Source of the DNA: Soehngenia sp.
GTDB taxonomy: Bacteria; Bacillota; Clostridia; Tissierellales; Tissierellaceae
Assembly (NCBI GenBank): GCA_024637045.1
Contig: JAGXFX010000011.1
Coordinates: 1-64,000 of the forward strand
DNA length: 64,000 nt
Reading direction: 5' to 3'
Shown here: piece by piece, positions 17,912 to 27,614 of the stretch
Layout of the letters: every line of letters starts with the position of its first letter
Position numbering within the stretch: position 1 is the stretch's first letter
Position numbers and translations under genes: made by a program
Notes under the pieces: generated by a model
Told to the model about the DNA's origin: nothing
Seen by the model: only the letters and a program-made list of their open reading frames with translations
Databases searched by the model: none

Positions 17912-19019
17912 GTGGAGAGTATATATCTTGACAGAGACCGACTTACTGAGATAAAGGAGACGGTTATAGAATTGGGTGTTTCACTTTGACCTGCCTACAT
18001 TAAGGAGCAGAGTCAAGGAGTTACAGGAAGAATCGTACAAGGAAGACCTTTGGGATGATGTAAAAAGAGCCCAGGGAATAATGCAGGAAATCAAGGCTAT
18101 AAACAATGAGATTGAGCTTTATGAAAAACTCCTTGAAGATATCGAAGATGTGGAAACAATGATAGAGTTAATAATTGAAGAGGATGACTTTTCCCACTAC
18201 AAGGATGTCCAGAAGAATATTGACATTCTTGAAAGAAGAGCTGACAAGTTTAAGGTTTCAACACTCCTAAGTGGTGAGTATGACCAGAAAGGTGCAATCT
18301 TTTCCATACACTCGGGTGCTGGTGGACTGGAGGCACAGGACTGGGCTGAAATGCTTCTTAGGATGTACAGAAGATGGGCTGAGAACAAGGAATACAGTGT
18401 GGAGACACTGGATCTTCAGGCAGACACAGAAGGTGGAATAAAGTCTGTGACTCTTCTTATAGAAGGGTTCAATGCCTACGGTTATCTAAGAAGTGAAAAA
18501 GGAGTTCATAGACTGGTCAGAATTTCGCCATTTGATTCCTCGGGGAAAAGACACACATCATTTGCAAGCATAGATGTATATCCTCAGATAGATGATGATG
18601 TAGAAGTTGAAATAAATGAGAAGGATCTTAAGGTTGATACCTATAGGGCATCAGGAGCCGGAGGACAGCATGTAAACACAACTGACTCTGCCATTAGGAT
18701 TACCCATCTTCCAACGAGTATCGTCGTTCAGTGCCAATCAGAGAGGTCTCAGCACAATAACAAGGCTACGGCCATGAACATGCTTAAGGCCAAACTGATT
18801 CAACTGCAACAGGAGGAAAACAAGGAAAGGATAGATGACCTTCAGGGTTCTTATTCACAGATATCCTGGGGATCACAGATAAGATCCTACGTATTTCATC
18901 CGTACAACATGGTGAAGGACCACAGAACCGATGCAGAAGTCGGTGATGTCAGCCGTGTAATGGATGGTGACATAGATTATTTTATCAACGAATACTTGAA
19001 ATACAAGGCCCTTCAGTAG
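17912..19019 (+). CDS. prfB: Peptide chain release factor 2 with programmed +1 frameshift
   Basis: RF2 terminates translation at UGA and UAA. The first 25 codons run from GTG 17912 (MESIYLDRDRLTEIKET...) to a TGA at 17987-17989 in the context CTT TGA C. A +1 shift at CTT continues as Asp-Leu-Pro in the long frame, giving 368 residues, the normal RF2 size. This is the conserved autoregulatory frameshift: low RF2 slows termination at the UGA and favours the shift. The GGQ loop (SGAGGQHVNTTDSA) and the SPF tripeptide (SPFDSSGKRHTSFAS), which reads UGA, are intact. The upstream GGGTG is a modest internal Shine-Dalgarno. The gene follows secA, as in many Bacillota. Confidence 0.95.
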
Positions 19020-19061
19020 AAGGGCCTTTATGCAAAAGCAAATCAGAAAGGTTGGTTCCAT

Positions 19062-21167
19062 ATGGATATTGTATCGAGATTGGCTGAAGAGCTTAAACTT
19101 AAAAAGAAACACATTGAAAATGTAATCCAGATGATAGATTCAGGAGACACAATTCCCTTTATAGCCAGGTATAGAAAAGAGCAGACTGGTGAAATGACGG
19201 ACGTTATGCTTAGAGACCTTAATAACAGACTGATGTATTTAAGGAATCTGGACTCCAAGAAGGAAGAGGTAGTAAGACTTATAGGAGAGCAGGGAAAGTT
19301 GACTCCCGATCTGGAAAAGGAAATATTGAACTCGGACACTCTTCAAAGGGTAGACGACCTGTACAGACCCTATAGACCCAAGAGAAGAACTAGAGCGACA
19401 ATGGCAAAGGAAAAAGGACTTGAACCTTTGGCCAAGGAGATTATGCTTCAGGGAATGAACAAAGAGCAGCTGATTGCTTATGCAACAACCTTCATTGACG
19501 AAGAGAAGGAGGTTCCTGATTGGGAAGCAGCAGTACAGGGCGCAATGGATATACTTGCTGAGGATATTGCAGATGACCCTGATTTTAGAAGGTCGGTAAA
19601 GAACTACTTGTGGAGAAATGCACTTGTAGTAACTCATGCAACTGACAAGGAAGCTGATTCAGTCTACGAAATGTATTATGATTTTAAAGAGCCTGTAAAT
19701 AAGATTCTTAACCACAGAATTCTTGCCATCAACAGAGGCGAGAAAGAGAAAATACTTAAGGCATCACTATATATAGAAGCGGACGACGGCGTAAAGATAA
19801 TAAGAGACAAGCTGCTAAAGAATCCACCAAGCATATGTACTGGCTATGTTGATTCAGCAATCCAGGATGGATACAAGAGACTTCTGTACCCTTCAATAGA
19901 AAGGGAAATAAGAAATGATCTGACAGAAAGAGCTGAAGATGAGGCAATAAAGGTATTTGCCTTGAACTTGGAACCACTCCTTATGCAGGCTCCCATCAAG
20001 GGTAAAACTGTACTTGCAATAGATCCCGGTTTCAGAACCGGATGTAAGGTTGCAGTAGTTGATGATACTGGGAAGCTTCTCAACCATACTACAGTATTTC
20101 CAACAGAACCCCAGAAAAAGATTGAAGCTACCAAGAAAACCTTGGCCGCATTGATAGAAAAACATAATGTTGAACTTATTTCCATTGGAAATGGTACTGG
20201 ATCAAGGGAAACTGAAGCTGTAGTAGCAGAACTGATGAAGGAAATTCCACAGAAGGTAGCCTATGCAATAGTAAATGAAGCGGGAGCGTCTGTGTACTCT
20301 GCATCAGAAGTAGGCTTGAAGGATTTTCCGGATCACGATGTTACCGTAAGAGGAGCTGCATCAATAGGAAGAAGACTTCAGGATCCATTGGCGGAACTTG
20401 TTAAAATTGACCCGAAGCATATAGGTGTTGGTCAGTACCAGCACGACCTTAACCAGGGGAAGCTGGATGATGCCCTTACAGCTGTTGTTGAAGACTCTGT
20501 AAACAGGGTAGGAGTTGATCTGAATACAGCAAGTCCTTCTCTTTTAAAGTATGTATCTGGAGTATCGACAAAAGTTGCAAACAGCATTGTTTCATACAGG
20601 GAAGAGAATGGTAAATTTTCAGGAAGAAAAGAACTGCTCACAGTAAAAGGACTTGGGGACAAGACCTTCAAGCAGTGTGCAGGATTCTTGAGGATAGCTG
20701 GTGGAAAAGATCCACTTGATAATACTGGAGTTCACCCTGAGTCTTACCGTATTGCAAAAAAATTGATGAATAAGAACCTGGATAGTATAAATCTTCAGGA
20801 AATTTCAACTGAGTTCGAAGTAGGATTGCCAACTTTGGAGGATATTGTAAAGGAACTTGAAAAGCCGGGCAGAGACCCAAGAGATGAAATGCCAAAACCT
20901 TTACTTAGAGAGGACATTCTTAAGCTTGAAGATCTGTCTCCGAGTATGGTACTTAATGGAACTGTAAGAAATGTCGTTGATTTTGGTGCATTTGTGGATA
21001 TAGGTGTAAAGCAGGACGGACTTGTCCACATATCTGAGCTGGCGGATAAATTTATCAAGCACCCGAAGGAAATTGTAAAGGTTGGAGATATTGTTAAAGT
21101 GAGAATTATTAAGGTTGACAAGGATAAAGGCAGAATCTCTCTTAGCATGAAGAACGTTACAGGATAG
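19062..21167 (+). CDS. tex: Tex-family RNA-binding transcriptional accessory protein
   Basis: A 701-residue Tex protein, implicated in transcription and RNA metabolism. The N-terminal helical region (LKKKHIENVIQMIDSGDTIPFIARYRKE) is the Tex signature. A YqgF/RNase H-like domain follows (about 315-445, AIDPGFRTGCKVAVVDDTGK). Helix-hairpin-helix repeats lie near 480-560 (VGVDLNTASPSLLKYVSG). The C-terminal S1 RNA-binding domain spans about 625-700 (VLNGTVRNVVDFGAFVDIGV). ATG 19062 follows GAAAGGTTGG. It starts 42 nt after prfB and ends 12 nt before the kinase-like gene, so it belongs to one run of genes. Confidence 0.95.
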   Translation: MDIVSRLAEELKLKKKHIENVIQMIDSGDTIPFIARYRKEQTGEMTDVMLRDLNNRLMYLRNLDSKKEEVVRLIGEQGKLTPDLEKEILNSDTLQRVDDLYRPYRPKRRTRATMAKEKGLEPLAKEIMLQGMNKEQLIAYATTFIDEEKEVPDWEAAVQGAMDILAEDIADDPDFRRSVKNYLWRNALVVTHATDKEADSVYEMYYDFKEPVNKILNHRILAINRGEKEKILKASLYIEADDGVKIIRDKLLKNPPSICTGYVDSAIQDGYKRLLYPSIEREIRNDLTERAEDEAIKVFALNLEPLLMQAPIKGKTVLAIDPGFRTGCKVAVVDDTGKLLNHTTVFPTEPQKKIEATKKTLAALIEKHNVELISIGNGTGSRETEAVVAELMKEIPQKVAYAIVNEAGASVYSASEVGLKDFPDHDVTVRGAASIGRRLQDPLAELVKIDPKHIGVGQYQHDLNQGKLDDALTAVVEDSVNRVGVDLNTASPSLLKYVSGVSTKVANSIVSYREENGKFSGRKELLTVKGLGDKTFKQCAGFLRIAGGKDPLDNTGVHPESYRIAKKLMNKNLDSINLQEISTEFEVGLPTLEDIVKELEKPGRDPRDEMPKPLLREDILKLEDLSPSMVLNGTVRNVVDFGAFVDIGVKQDGLVHISELADKFIKHPKEIVKVGDIVKVRIIKVDKDKGRISLSMKNVTG

Positions 21168-21179
21168 GAGGACATTTCG

Positions 21180-22292
21180 ATGAAGCTTGGCGTAATAGTA
21201 AACCCAATTGCAGGTATGGGTGGTAAGGTTGGATTAAAAGGCACAGATGGACCTGAGGTCCTTGAAAAGGCTAAGAAGATGGGAGCATTGCCCGAATCTC
21301 CAGGAAAGGCTGAGAAGGCTTTGAGGACCCTTGTGCCATTGAAAGATAAGCTTGAAATTCTGACATTCCCAGGAGATATGGGTGAGAATGAAATGAGAAA
21401 TCTGGGCTTTGAGCCTGTGGTTCTCATTTCAGCAAAAGAGAATACCATCCCGGAGGATACTGAAAGAGCTGCAAAAATGATGGTCGATGAAAATGTTGAT
21501 CTTATTGTTTTCGCAGGTGGAGATGGAACAGCAAGAAATGTCTACAATGTAATTGGAGACAAGGTGCCTGTGATTGGAATACCTGCCGGTGTAAAAATAC
21601 ATTCGGGTGTTTTTGCAAACCATCCTGGAGCAGCTGGAGAGATTGCGTTCAACTATTTGCAGGATATGGAAATCGGAACCAAGGATGCTGAAGTAATGGA
21701 TATAGATGAGGAAGCCTTCAGAGAAGGTGTTGTAAGTGCCAAGCTGTATGGATACATGAGAATTCCACATATGCCAAATCTCACTCAGGTTCAAAAATCC
21801 AGCGGGTTTGCTGATGAGAAGGAAGCAATAGCAGGCATTGCTGATAAGATAATCGAGGAAATGAGAGATGGAATCTACTATATTATGGGTTCAGGTACAA
21901 CAATAAGACCCATTATGGAAGAGCTGGGACTGCCAAATACCCTGTTGGGCATTGATATTATAAAGGGCAAGAAACTTGTTGCATCTGATGTTAATGAAAA
22001 GCAGATTCTCGAAATAATCGGTGATGATCCTGCAAAGATTATCGTTACGGTTATTGGTGGACAAGGATATATTTTTGGAAGAGGAAATCAGCAGATCAGC
22101 GCTGAGGTAATTAAAAAGGTTGGCAGGAAGAATATTATCGTCGCAGCACCAAGAAGCAAGATATTCTCTCTTCAGGGAAGACCTCTACTTGTCGATACAG
22201 GTGATGATGAAGTAAATAAAATGATGAATGGATATATTAAGGTTGTATATGATTATTATACCGAGAGTTTGCAGGATGTGAAGGGACTGTAG
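21180..22292 (+). CDS. ATP-NAD kinase family protein (COG3199-like)
   Basis: A 370-residue homologue of NAD kinases. The N-terminal GVIVNPIAGMGGKVGLKGTDG and the diacylglycerol/NAD-kinase core motif AGGDGTARNVYNVI (about residues 114-127) are clear, followed by VIGIPAGVKIHSGVFA. It belongs to the long subgroup whose exact substrate is uncertain; some members sit with redox or amino-acid catabolic genes. ATG 21180 has AGGAGGACATTTCG upstream, 12 nt after tex, so it is likely the last gene of the secA-prfB-tex run. Confidence 0.85.
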   Translation: MKLGVIVNPIAGMGGKVGLKGTDGPEVLEKAKKMGALPESPGKAEKALRTLVPLKDKLEILTFPGDMGENEMRNLGFEPVVLISAKENTIPEDTERAAKMMVDENVDLIVFAGGDGTARNVYNVIGDKVPVIGIPAGVKIHSGVFANHPGAAGEIAFNYLQDMEIGTKDAEVMDIDEEAFREGVVSAKLYGYMRIPHMPNLTQVQKSSGFADEKEAIAGIADKIIEEMRDGIYYIMGSGTTIRPIMEELGLPNTLLGIDIIKGKKLVASDVNEKQILEIIGDDPAKIIVTVIGGQGYIFGRGNQQISAEVIKKVGRKNIIVAAPRSKIFSLQGRPLLVDTGDDEVNKMMNGYIKVVYDYYTESLQDVKGL

Positions 22293-22454
22293 ACTAATTA
22301 ACAGTGAACAATTAATAATGAACAATGTAAAGATTGTAAGAGATAAGAGTCTGTGTGGTTAAAATCTAATAAGTAACAAGTAAGAGTTAAGAAGAGCAAA
22401 GATAAAGAGTATGTTATGGACCCGAAGTGGAGGGATCTCGATTCTGGTTCAGCC

Positions 22455-22831
22455 GGAAAGTATAATGACTCACTCTCGGATTCAAGATCAGAGATTTATC
22501 ACACTCGACTCGAAAATTGGTTTGCTATCGATTAAGTTTTAAATTGACTATTAATACTACTCGTTCATTAGCATAAATAGAGAGAATAACTTGAAAGGTA
22601 ATCACGCAAACCAGTACGATTTTCTCATCTCGAGTGAAAACTCTTGCTGATCTTTCCATATGTTCGTTCGACCATTAAGACTTTCCTTGCTTAATATGCT
22701 ATACGGGCGATAATGTAGTGACCCGAAGTGGAGGGATCTGTATTTTGTGCTCTACTCGGACTTGAATCGCACGTGCCCGGCGATAGAAATATCAGAAATC
22801 TAGGATTTCTAGATATTTCATTGATAGGGTA
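22455..22831 (+). repeat. Mosaic interspersed element, copy R1
   Basis: Shares ordered blocks with 31979-32290, 36177-36350 and (reversed) 43139-43416. The blocks are ACTCTCGGATTCAAG, GATTTATCACACTC, CGAAAATTGGTTTGCTATCG (then ATTAAG), AATCACGCAAACC and CTTTCCATATGTTCG. This copy carries an extra segment at about 22690-22772 and ends in the 59-nt hairpin module H. The 3' flank 22832-22860 also matches the reverse complement of 42931-42961. Confidence 0.8.
22773..22831 (+). repeat. Hairpin module H, copy H1
   Basis: A 59-nt unit running from GTGCCCGGCGATAG to ATTGATAGGGTA. Outer arms GAAATATC/GATATTTC; inner arms AGAAATC/GATTTCT. Compare 32233-32290, 37817-37875 and the reverse of 43139-43196. 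Confidence 0.8.
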
Positions 22832-22923
22832 AGAACTGTGTGTAAACACCTGAGGTCTTAATACACAGTAAAAGTTAATATTTTATATTTTGATATTATT
22901 TTATCAAAATATAAAAATATCGC

Positions 22924-22952
22924 TTGACAGGATAGATAACCTTCGATATTAT
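22924..22952 (+). promoter_or_regulatory. Promoter of FMN riboswitch / ribU
   Basis: TTGACA (22924-22929), a 17-bp spacer and TATTAT (22947-22952). The transcript would start just before the riboswitch. Confidence 0.75.
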
Positions 22953-22964
22953 AATAGTAGATAT

Positions 22965-23119
22965 ATCTTCAGGGCGAGGTGCAAGTCCTCACCGGCGGTA
23001 AAGCCCGCGAGCCGAAAGGTTGATCTGGTTGAATTCCAGAGCCGACAGTTAAAGTCTGGATGAAAGAAGATGATATTTCTTAAGTATTTTTGCCCCGAAG
23101 ATTGCTTCGGGGCTTTTTT
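22965..23119 (+). promoter_or_regulatory. FMN riboswitch (RFN element) with terminator
   Basis: The aptamer is at 22965-23071. P1 is ATCTTC/GAAGAT, with AGGGCGAGGTGCAAGTCCTC, ACCGGCGGTAAAGCCCGCGAG, GATCTGGTTGAATTCCAGAG and GCCGACAGTTAAAGTCTGGATG, all diagnostic of RFN elements. A terminator follows (CCCCGAAG-attg-CTTCGGGG plus TTTTTT, 23093-23119). FMN should cause premature termination of ribU. Confidence 0.96.
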
Positions 23120-23156
23120 GATTCCCGAAGTAATATAAAAATATGGAGGGATTAAT

Positions 23157-23765
23157 ATGTACACACTAAGCAGAGAAGGTTGGACCACAAGAACAATGGT
23201 GAAGGTTTCAGTACTGGGAGTAATTTCATTTGTGCTGATGTTCTTCGAAATACCCCTGGTATGGTTGGCTCCACCGTTTATCAAAATCGATATATCAGAT
23301 TTGCCAGCATTAATTGGAGCATTTGCAATGGGACCAATGGTTGGAGTAATAATTCAATTGCTTAAGAATGTCCTTAACGTTGTAATCGAAGGATCTACAA
23401 CTGCAGGAATCGGAGAGTTGGCAAACTTTGTTGTAGGAAGCACATTTGCGTACACTGCAGGATTGATATACTTCAAGAAGAAGACATTTAACAGAGCAGT
23501 AATAGGTCTCGTAGTTGGAACAATCGCTATGACAATAGTAATTTCAATTGCAAACTACTATATAATGTTCCCATTCTACGCCAAGCTGTTTGGATGGCCA
23601 ATAGAGAATCTTGTTGAAATGGGTACAGCAGTTAATTCGAATATCGTGGACATGAAGACCATGATAATCTATTCGATTGTACCGTTCAATCTTCTAAAAG
23701 GAGCGTTGCTAACAGCTATTACAATTTTGATTTACAAGAAGGTATCACCACTTCTACACAACTAG
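23157..23765 (+). CDS. ribU: Riboflavin ECF transporter S component RibU
   Basis: The substrate-binding membrane subunit of an energy-coupling factor transporter for riboflavin. The 202 residues form about six hydrophobic spans. The family motif FEIPLVWLAPPFIKIDISDLP (residues 37-57) and the GAFAMGPMVGVIIQLLKN helix that contacts the energising module are present. The shared EcfA/EcfT subunits are not in this window. ATG 23157 follows ATGGAGGG. The FMN riboswitch directly upstream supports the substrate. A terminator follows at once, so the gene is monocistronic. Confidence 0.95.
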   Translation: MYTLSREGWTTRTMVKVSVLGVISFVLMFFEIPLVWLAPPFIKIDISDLPALIGAFAMGPMVGVIIQLLKNVLNVVIEGSTTAGIGELANFVVGSTFAYTAGLIYFKKKTFNRAVIGLVVGTIAMTIVISIANYYIMFPFYAKLFGWPIENLVEMGTAVNSNIVDMKTMIIYSIVPFNLLKGALLTAITILIYKKVSPLLHN

Positions 23766-23777
23766 ATAGAACTCAGG

Positions 23778-23804
23778 ACAAGGACCCTTGGGTCCTTGTT
23801 TTTT
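23778..23804 (+). terminator. Terminator of ribU
   Basis: ACAAGGACCC (23778-23787) pairs with GGGTCCTTGT (23790-23799), followed by a T-run. Confidence 0.9.
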
Positions 23805-23896
23805 GTTGAAAATACAACGACTATTATGGAAAGAAGATCTTTATTATGATAAGCTGAACTAGTGATACAAATAGATTATTTAATAAGGGGTGCTCT

Positions 23897-24832
23897 ATGA
23901 TAGACAGACTGAATAATGAAATAATTGAAATTAAAAAAAGACTTAGGGAGTACAATAAGCTAAAAACATTAAAAGATTCCATTCAAGATGAATTGACCAG
24001 ACAAATAAGACTTAGTGAGAGGCTCCAAGATGAACATGATAAAGAGCTGCGGGATGTTGAAAATCTTGAGAATACAAGTGTCCAGTCTCTATTTCTATCG
24101 ATAACTGGGAAAAAAGAGGATACGCTTGATAAGGAAAGAGAAGAATACTTAAGGGCAAAGGCAAGTTACGAAGAGTGTCAGGATTATATTGAGCAGCTTA
24201 AGAAAGACCTCGATGAAGCTGATTTGCTTCTTTTAAAATTTGGTGAAATCCAAAGTGATTATGAACAGCTCTTAAAAGAAAAAGAAACACTTTTAGTTCA
24301 ATCAGGAGGAGAAGAGGGAAAGGCTTTGGGACAAAAGTTGATAAGAGCGGATGAATTGGAACTGGATATCAAGGAAATTGGGGAAGCAATATCAGCAGGT
24401 ACATCAACGCTCGAATCCCTTGAGGGTGTCAGGGAAAAACTCCAATCTGCAAAGGGCTGGGGAACCTGGGATTTACTTGGAGGAGGTCTAATCTCCAACA
24501 TTGCCAAGCACTCAGCTATAGATGAAGCAAACAATAGAGCAAGAGAGGTTCAGCACAAGTTAAGAACGTTTAGGAAAGAGCTTTCCGATGTAGATGAATT
24601 CACAAATATTGAGGTTAATATTTCTTCCTTTGCATCATTTGCAGACTTCTTCCTGGATGGACTTATTGCAGATTGGTTTGTTCAATCGAAAATAAATGAC
24701 TCCATATCTCATGTTGAAGATGCTGATAGAAGTATAGAAAGTATAGTTCAAAACCTAAGAATCAAATTATCAGAGCTTCAAGAAGAGCTTGAAGCTACAA
24801 AGAATGAAATAGATAATATACTCCATAATTAA
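23897..24832 (+). CDS. Hypothetical coiled-coil protein
   Basis: A 311-residue soluble protein without signal peptide. Two long coiled-coil stretches (about 1-60 and 70-150) and another at the C-terminus (270-311) flank a central segment with Gly/Ala-rich helices (GWGTWDLLGGGLISNIAKHSAIDEANNRA). No catalytic motif is seen and I cannot name a characterised family. ATG 23897 follows a GGGG-containing site (AAGGGGTGCTCT). The codon and base use match the neighbours. It stands between ribU and the tsa operon with about 120 nt to each side, so no functional link can be read from context. Confidence 0.75.
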   Translation: MIDRLNNEIIEIKKRLREYNKLKTLKDSIQDELTRQIRLSERLQDEHDKELRDVENLENTSVQSLFLSITGKKEDTLDKEREEYLRAKASYEECQDYIEQLKKDLDEADLLLLKFGEIQSDYEQLLKEKETLLVQSGGEEGKALGQKLIRADELELDIKEIGEAISAGTSTLESLEGVREKLQSAKGWGTWDLLGGGLISNIAKHSAIDEANNRAREVQHKLRTFRKELSDVDEFTNIEVNISSFASFADFFLDGLIADWFVQSKINDSISHVEDADRSIESIVQNLRIKLSELQEELEATKNEIDNILHN

Positions 24833-24952
24833 GGTGATTTGAGATGTGCAGCATGTCTATAAGCTATAATTATTTGTGTATAAGATTTTGATTTGATATA
24901 ATTGAATGTTGATATGATTGGGTAATAGAATTGAGAAATAGGAAGGTAGAAA

Positions 24953-25408
24953 ATGAAGATTAAGCTTAATGGAATAGAAGATACATATAAACTGGGGAAG
25001 AAGCTTGGAGAGTTGGTAGAACCTGGCGATATAATCTGCTTAAATGGTGATCTTGGAGCAGGAAAAACTACTCTCAGCAAGTCAATCGGACTTGGTATGG
25101 GTGTAGCTGACTATATCACAAGTCCAACTTTTGCAATAATAAATGAATACGATGGCAGACTTCCCTTGTATCATTTTGATGTTTACAGACTAAATAATGG
25201 CGATGAGTTATTCGACCTTGGAGTTGAGGATTATTTCTACGGCAAAGGCGTATGTCTGATAGAGTGGGCTGAGAATATTGAAGAATTTCTACCGGAGAAT
25301 AGATTGGAAGTATGGATCTACACTTTACCAGATCCATATGAACGAGAAATTGAATTGATACCATATGGGGCTAGAAACGAGTTTCTTGCTAAGGAGCTGA
25401 TTAAATGA
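24953..25408 (+). CDS. tsaE: tRNA t6A biosynthesis ATPase TsaE
   Basis: The ATPase of the threonylcarbamoyladenosine (t6A37) tRNA modification complex. The Walker A motif GDLGAGKTTLSKSIG is near residue 37, and SPTFAIINEY and YHFDVYRL are family signatures; the WAENIEEFLP segment follows. The 151 residues are the normal size. ATG 24953 follows AGGAAGG. Its stop overlaps the tsaB start (ATGA), the first of four coupled genes tsaE-tsaB-rimI-tsaD, the standard Bacillota order. Confidence 0.96.
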   Translation: MKIKLNGIEDTYKLGKKLGELVEPGDIICLNGDLGAGKTTLSKSIGLGMGVADYITSPTFAIINEYDGRLPLYHFDVYRLNNGDELFDLGVEDYFYGKGVCLIEWAENIEEFLPENRLEVWIYTLPDPYEREIELIPYGARNEFLAKELIK

Positions 25409-26100
25409 TAGTACTGGGATTGGACACATCTACTAGGATGACAACCTGTGCCGTAATGGAAGATGAGATATTGCTTGGAGAGTTTTCCTTAAGTCTTGAC
25501 ATGAGCCATTCTGAAGCGCTTGTACCTATGATAGAAGAATTGATGAACAATCTTGACTTAAAGTTGAGTGATATGGATGGATTTGCTGTTTCAACCGGAC
25601 CTGGATCATTTACAGGTCTTAGAATTGGTTTGGCGACTGCCAAGGGCTTTGCCCATGTAACTGGGAAACCCATAGTGGGTGTATCCTCATTGCAGGTTCT
25701 TGCAGACAATATGTACGGTCACTCAGTGGTTATTCCTATGATGGATGCCAGAAGGGACAGGGTTTTTACGGCTATCTATACAATGGAAAACAATCAATGG
25801 GAGACACTTTTGGAACCGGATGCAATTGAAGTCGAGAATCTTATTGAGATGATCCATGATAGCTATGAAAAGGTAATACTGGTTGGAGACGGAGCAACAA
25901 AATATAAGAAGGAATTTTCGGATAGATTAGCTGGCAAGGCTCTATTTGCTCCAGGTACTCTTAATTTAAGCAGAGCAAGCAGTGTTTGCAGGCTGGGGAT
26001 GCTAAGATTGCAAAGAGGCGAGTCAGATGACATGTTCACTCTGGCACCAGATTATTTAAGAGACTCGCAGGCTCAGCGAATGATGAACAAGAAGAGGTAG
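25405..26100 (+). CDS. tsaB: tRNA t6A biosynthesis protein TsaB
   Basis: A 231-residue ASKHA-fold partner of TsaD; it lacks catalysis and serves as scaffold. The N-terminus LGLDTSTRMTTCAVM and the SxGPGSFTGLRIGLATAKGF motif are diagnostic. The ATG overlaps the end of tsaE by 4 nt and the gene ends 2 nt before rimI, so translation is coupled. Confidence 0.96.
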   Translation: MIVLGLDTSTRMTTCAVMEDEILLGEFSLSLDMSHSEALVPMIEELMNNLDLKLSDMDGFAVSTGPGSFTGLRIGLATAKGFAHVTGKPIVGVSSLQVLADNMYGHSVVIPMMDARRDRVFTAIYTMENNQWETLLEPDAIEVENLIEMIHDSYEKVILVGDGATKYKKEFSDRLAGKALFAPGTLNLSRASSVCRLGMLRLQRGESDDMFTLAPDYLRDSQAQRMMNKKR

Positions 26101-26102
26101 TC

Positions 26103-26549
26103 ATGAAAATAATATTAAGAGAAATGACTAAAGAAGATATTAAGGAAGTTCTTGAAATAGAAAAAGCAACATTCAGTAGTCCATGGTCAGAGGACTCCTT
26201 TCAAAAGGAAATAGTAGAAAACGTTCTTGCAATGTATATTGTAGCTGAAGTTGATAATAAGATTGCAGGCTACGGTGGACTTTGGAAGATACTGGACGAG
26301 GGGCATATAACAAATATTGCCGTACAAAAGGACTCCAGAGGCAAGGGTATAGGAGATGCAATAGTAATGGGTATTGTGGATTACTGTGAAAAGAACAGAA
26401 TTCCAAACATAACTCTTGAAGTGAGGGAATCTAATACTGTGGCTAGAAGTCTATACAAGAAACATGGTTTTATTGATGCCGGGAAAAGACCTGGCTATTA
26501 TTCAGATACCAAGGAAGATGCAATAATAATGTGGAGAAAGCGGAGCTAG
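26103..26549 (+). CDS. rimI: Ribosomal protein S18-alanine N-acetyltransferase
   Basis: A GNAT-family acetyltransferase of 148 residues. The acetyl-CoA loop is in [15 protein letters not shown] (about residues 75-89), and [19 protein letters not shown] follows. The family acetylates the N-terminal Ala of ribosomal protein S18. Its place between tsaB and tsaD is the usual one in Bacillota. ATG 26103 sits 2 nt after tsaB. Confidence 0.93.
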   Translation: MKIILREMTKEDIKEVLEIEKATFSSPWSEDSFQKEIVENVLAMYIVAEVDNKIAGYGGLWKILDEGHITNIAVQKDSRGKGIGDAIVMGIVDYCEKNRIPNITLEVRESNTVARSLYKKHGFIDAGKRPGYYSDTKEDAIIMWRKRS

Positions 26550-26559
26550 AGGTGAGAAA

Positions 26560-27567
26560 ATGTTAACATTGGCGATAGAGACATCCTGTGATGAGACATC
26601 ATGTGGAGTAGTAAAGGACGGAAGAGAAGTTCTTTCAAATATAATTTCCTCTCAGATAGAAATCCATAGGGAGTATGGAGGAGTAGTTCCTGAGATTGCT
26701 TCCAGAAAACACATTGAGGGAATTGATGTAATAATTCAGGAAGCACTCGATGCTGCGAAGGTGGGATTTAAGGACATAGATTTTATTAGCGTTACTCAGG
26801 GACCAGGCCTGGTTGGAGCTCTTCTTGTTGGATTGTCTTCGGCTAAGGCAATAGCATATGGACTCGAAATTCCAATCGTTGGAGTAAACCACATCGAGGG
26901 GCATATATGTGCAAATTACATCCAGCACAAGGATTTGGAGCCGCCATTTACATGTCTGATTGTATCTGGAGGACATTCCTATTTGGTAGATGTACTGGAT
27001 TACAACGACTATAAATTATATGGAAGAACAAGGGATGATGCAGCAGGAGAAGCATTTGACAAGGTTGCAAGAGCGCTGGGACTACCTTATCCTGGAGGAC
27101 CTCAAATAGATCAACTGGCTCTTGAGGGAGATGCAGATGCAGTAGATTTTCCACGAGTGTTCTTGGAGAGTGACAGCTATGATTTTAGTTTCAGTGGACT
27201 AAAGACTTCGGTTCTTAATTATCTTAATCAACTTAAGCAAAAGAATGAAGAGCCAAATGTAGCTGATATTGCTGCTAGTTTTCAAAAGGCAGTACTTGAT
27301 GTTATGGTTGAAAAGTCCTTTAGGTTGGCTAAAGAGAATAAAAGAAATAAAATCGTCATTGCAGGTGGAGTGGCGGCTAATAAAGGATTAAGGAAAATGA
27401 TGGAGCAGCGTGGAAAAGACGAGAATGTGGACATCCTTTATCCATCAATAGAGTTATGTACAGACAATGCTGCAATGATTGGTTCGGCGGGATACTATAA
27501 TTACATTAACGGAAAAACATCAGATTTTCATATGAAAGTAATGCCAAATCTAGGGTTTCTAGAGTAA
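26560..27567 (+). CDS. tsaD: tRNA t6A biosynthesis transferase TsaD
   Basis: The catalytic subunit that moves the threonylcarbamoyl group to A37 of ANN-decoding tRNAs. The 335 residues contain [14 protein letters not shown] at the N-terminus, the metal ligands in [10 protein letters not shown], the nucleotide loop [13 protein letters not shown] and the late [13 protein letters not shown] 26560 has GAGGTGAG upstream, 10 nt after rimI. A hairpin terminator follows, so this closes the t6A operon. Confidence 0.97.
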   Translation: MLTLAIETSCDETSCGVVKDGREVLSNIISSQIEIHREYGGVVPEIASRKHIEGIDVIIQEALDAAKVGFKDIDFISVTQGPGLVGALLVGLSSAKAIAYGLEIPIVGVNHIEGHICANYIQHKDLEPPFTCLIVSGGHSYLVDVLDYNDYKLYGRTRDDAAGEAFDKVARALGLPYPGGPQIDQLALEGDADAVDFPRVFLESDSYDFSFSGLKTSVLNYLNQLKQKNEEPNVADIAASFQKAVLDVMVEKSFRLAKENKRNKIVIAGGVAANKGLRKMMEQRGKDENVDILYPSIELCTDNAAMIGSAGYYNYINGKTSDFHMKVMPNLGFLE

Positions 27568-27614
27568 AAACCATCCCCAAACTATCCACAGTTTATGGGG
27601 ATGGTTTTTATTTT
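27567..27614 (+). terminator. Terminator of tsaD, with a DnaA-box-like loop
   Basis: AAACCATCCCC and GGGGATGGTTTTT form the stem; the loop region contains CTATCCACA (27582-27590). A T-rich tract follows. Confidence 0.85.

Larger units (their letters stand above)
22293..22923. other. Non-coding region rich in short repeats
   Basis: No gene is visible. 22296-22325 holds AACAATTAATAATGAACAATG-type AT-rich repeat units, also found near 37790 and 51104-51290. A 20-bp direct repeat GACCCGAAGTGGAGGGATCT occurs at 22419-22438 and 22720-22739. The larger dispersed element R1 (22455-22831) fills most of the rest. Confidence 0.7.

Noticed and set aside
17912-17989. prfB as a broken gene with a short upstream ORF
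   Set aside because: The CTT TGA C context and the restored RF2 N-terminus match the conserved programmed frameshift.
22455-22831. Insertion sequence with transposase
   Set aside because: No open frame in R1-R4 encodes a transposase-like protein on either strand; at most they are non-autonomous elements.
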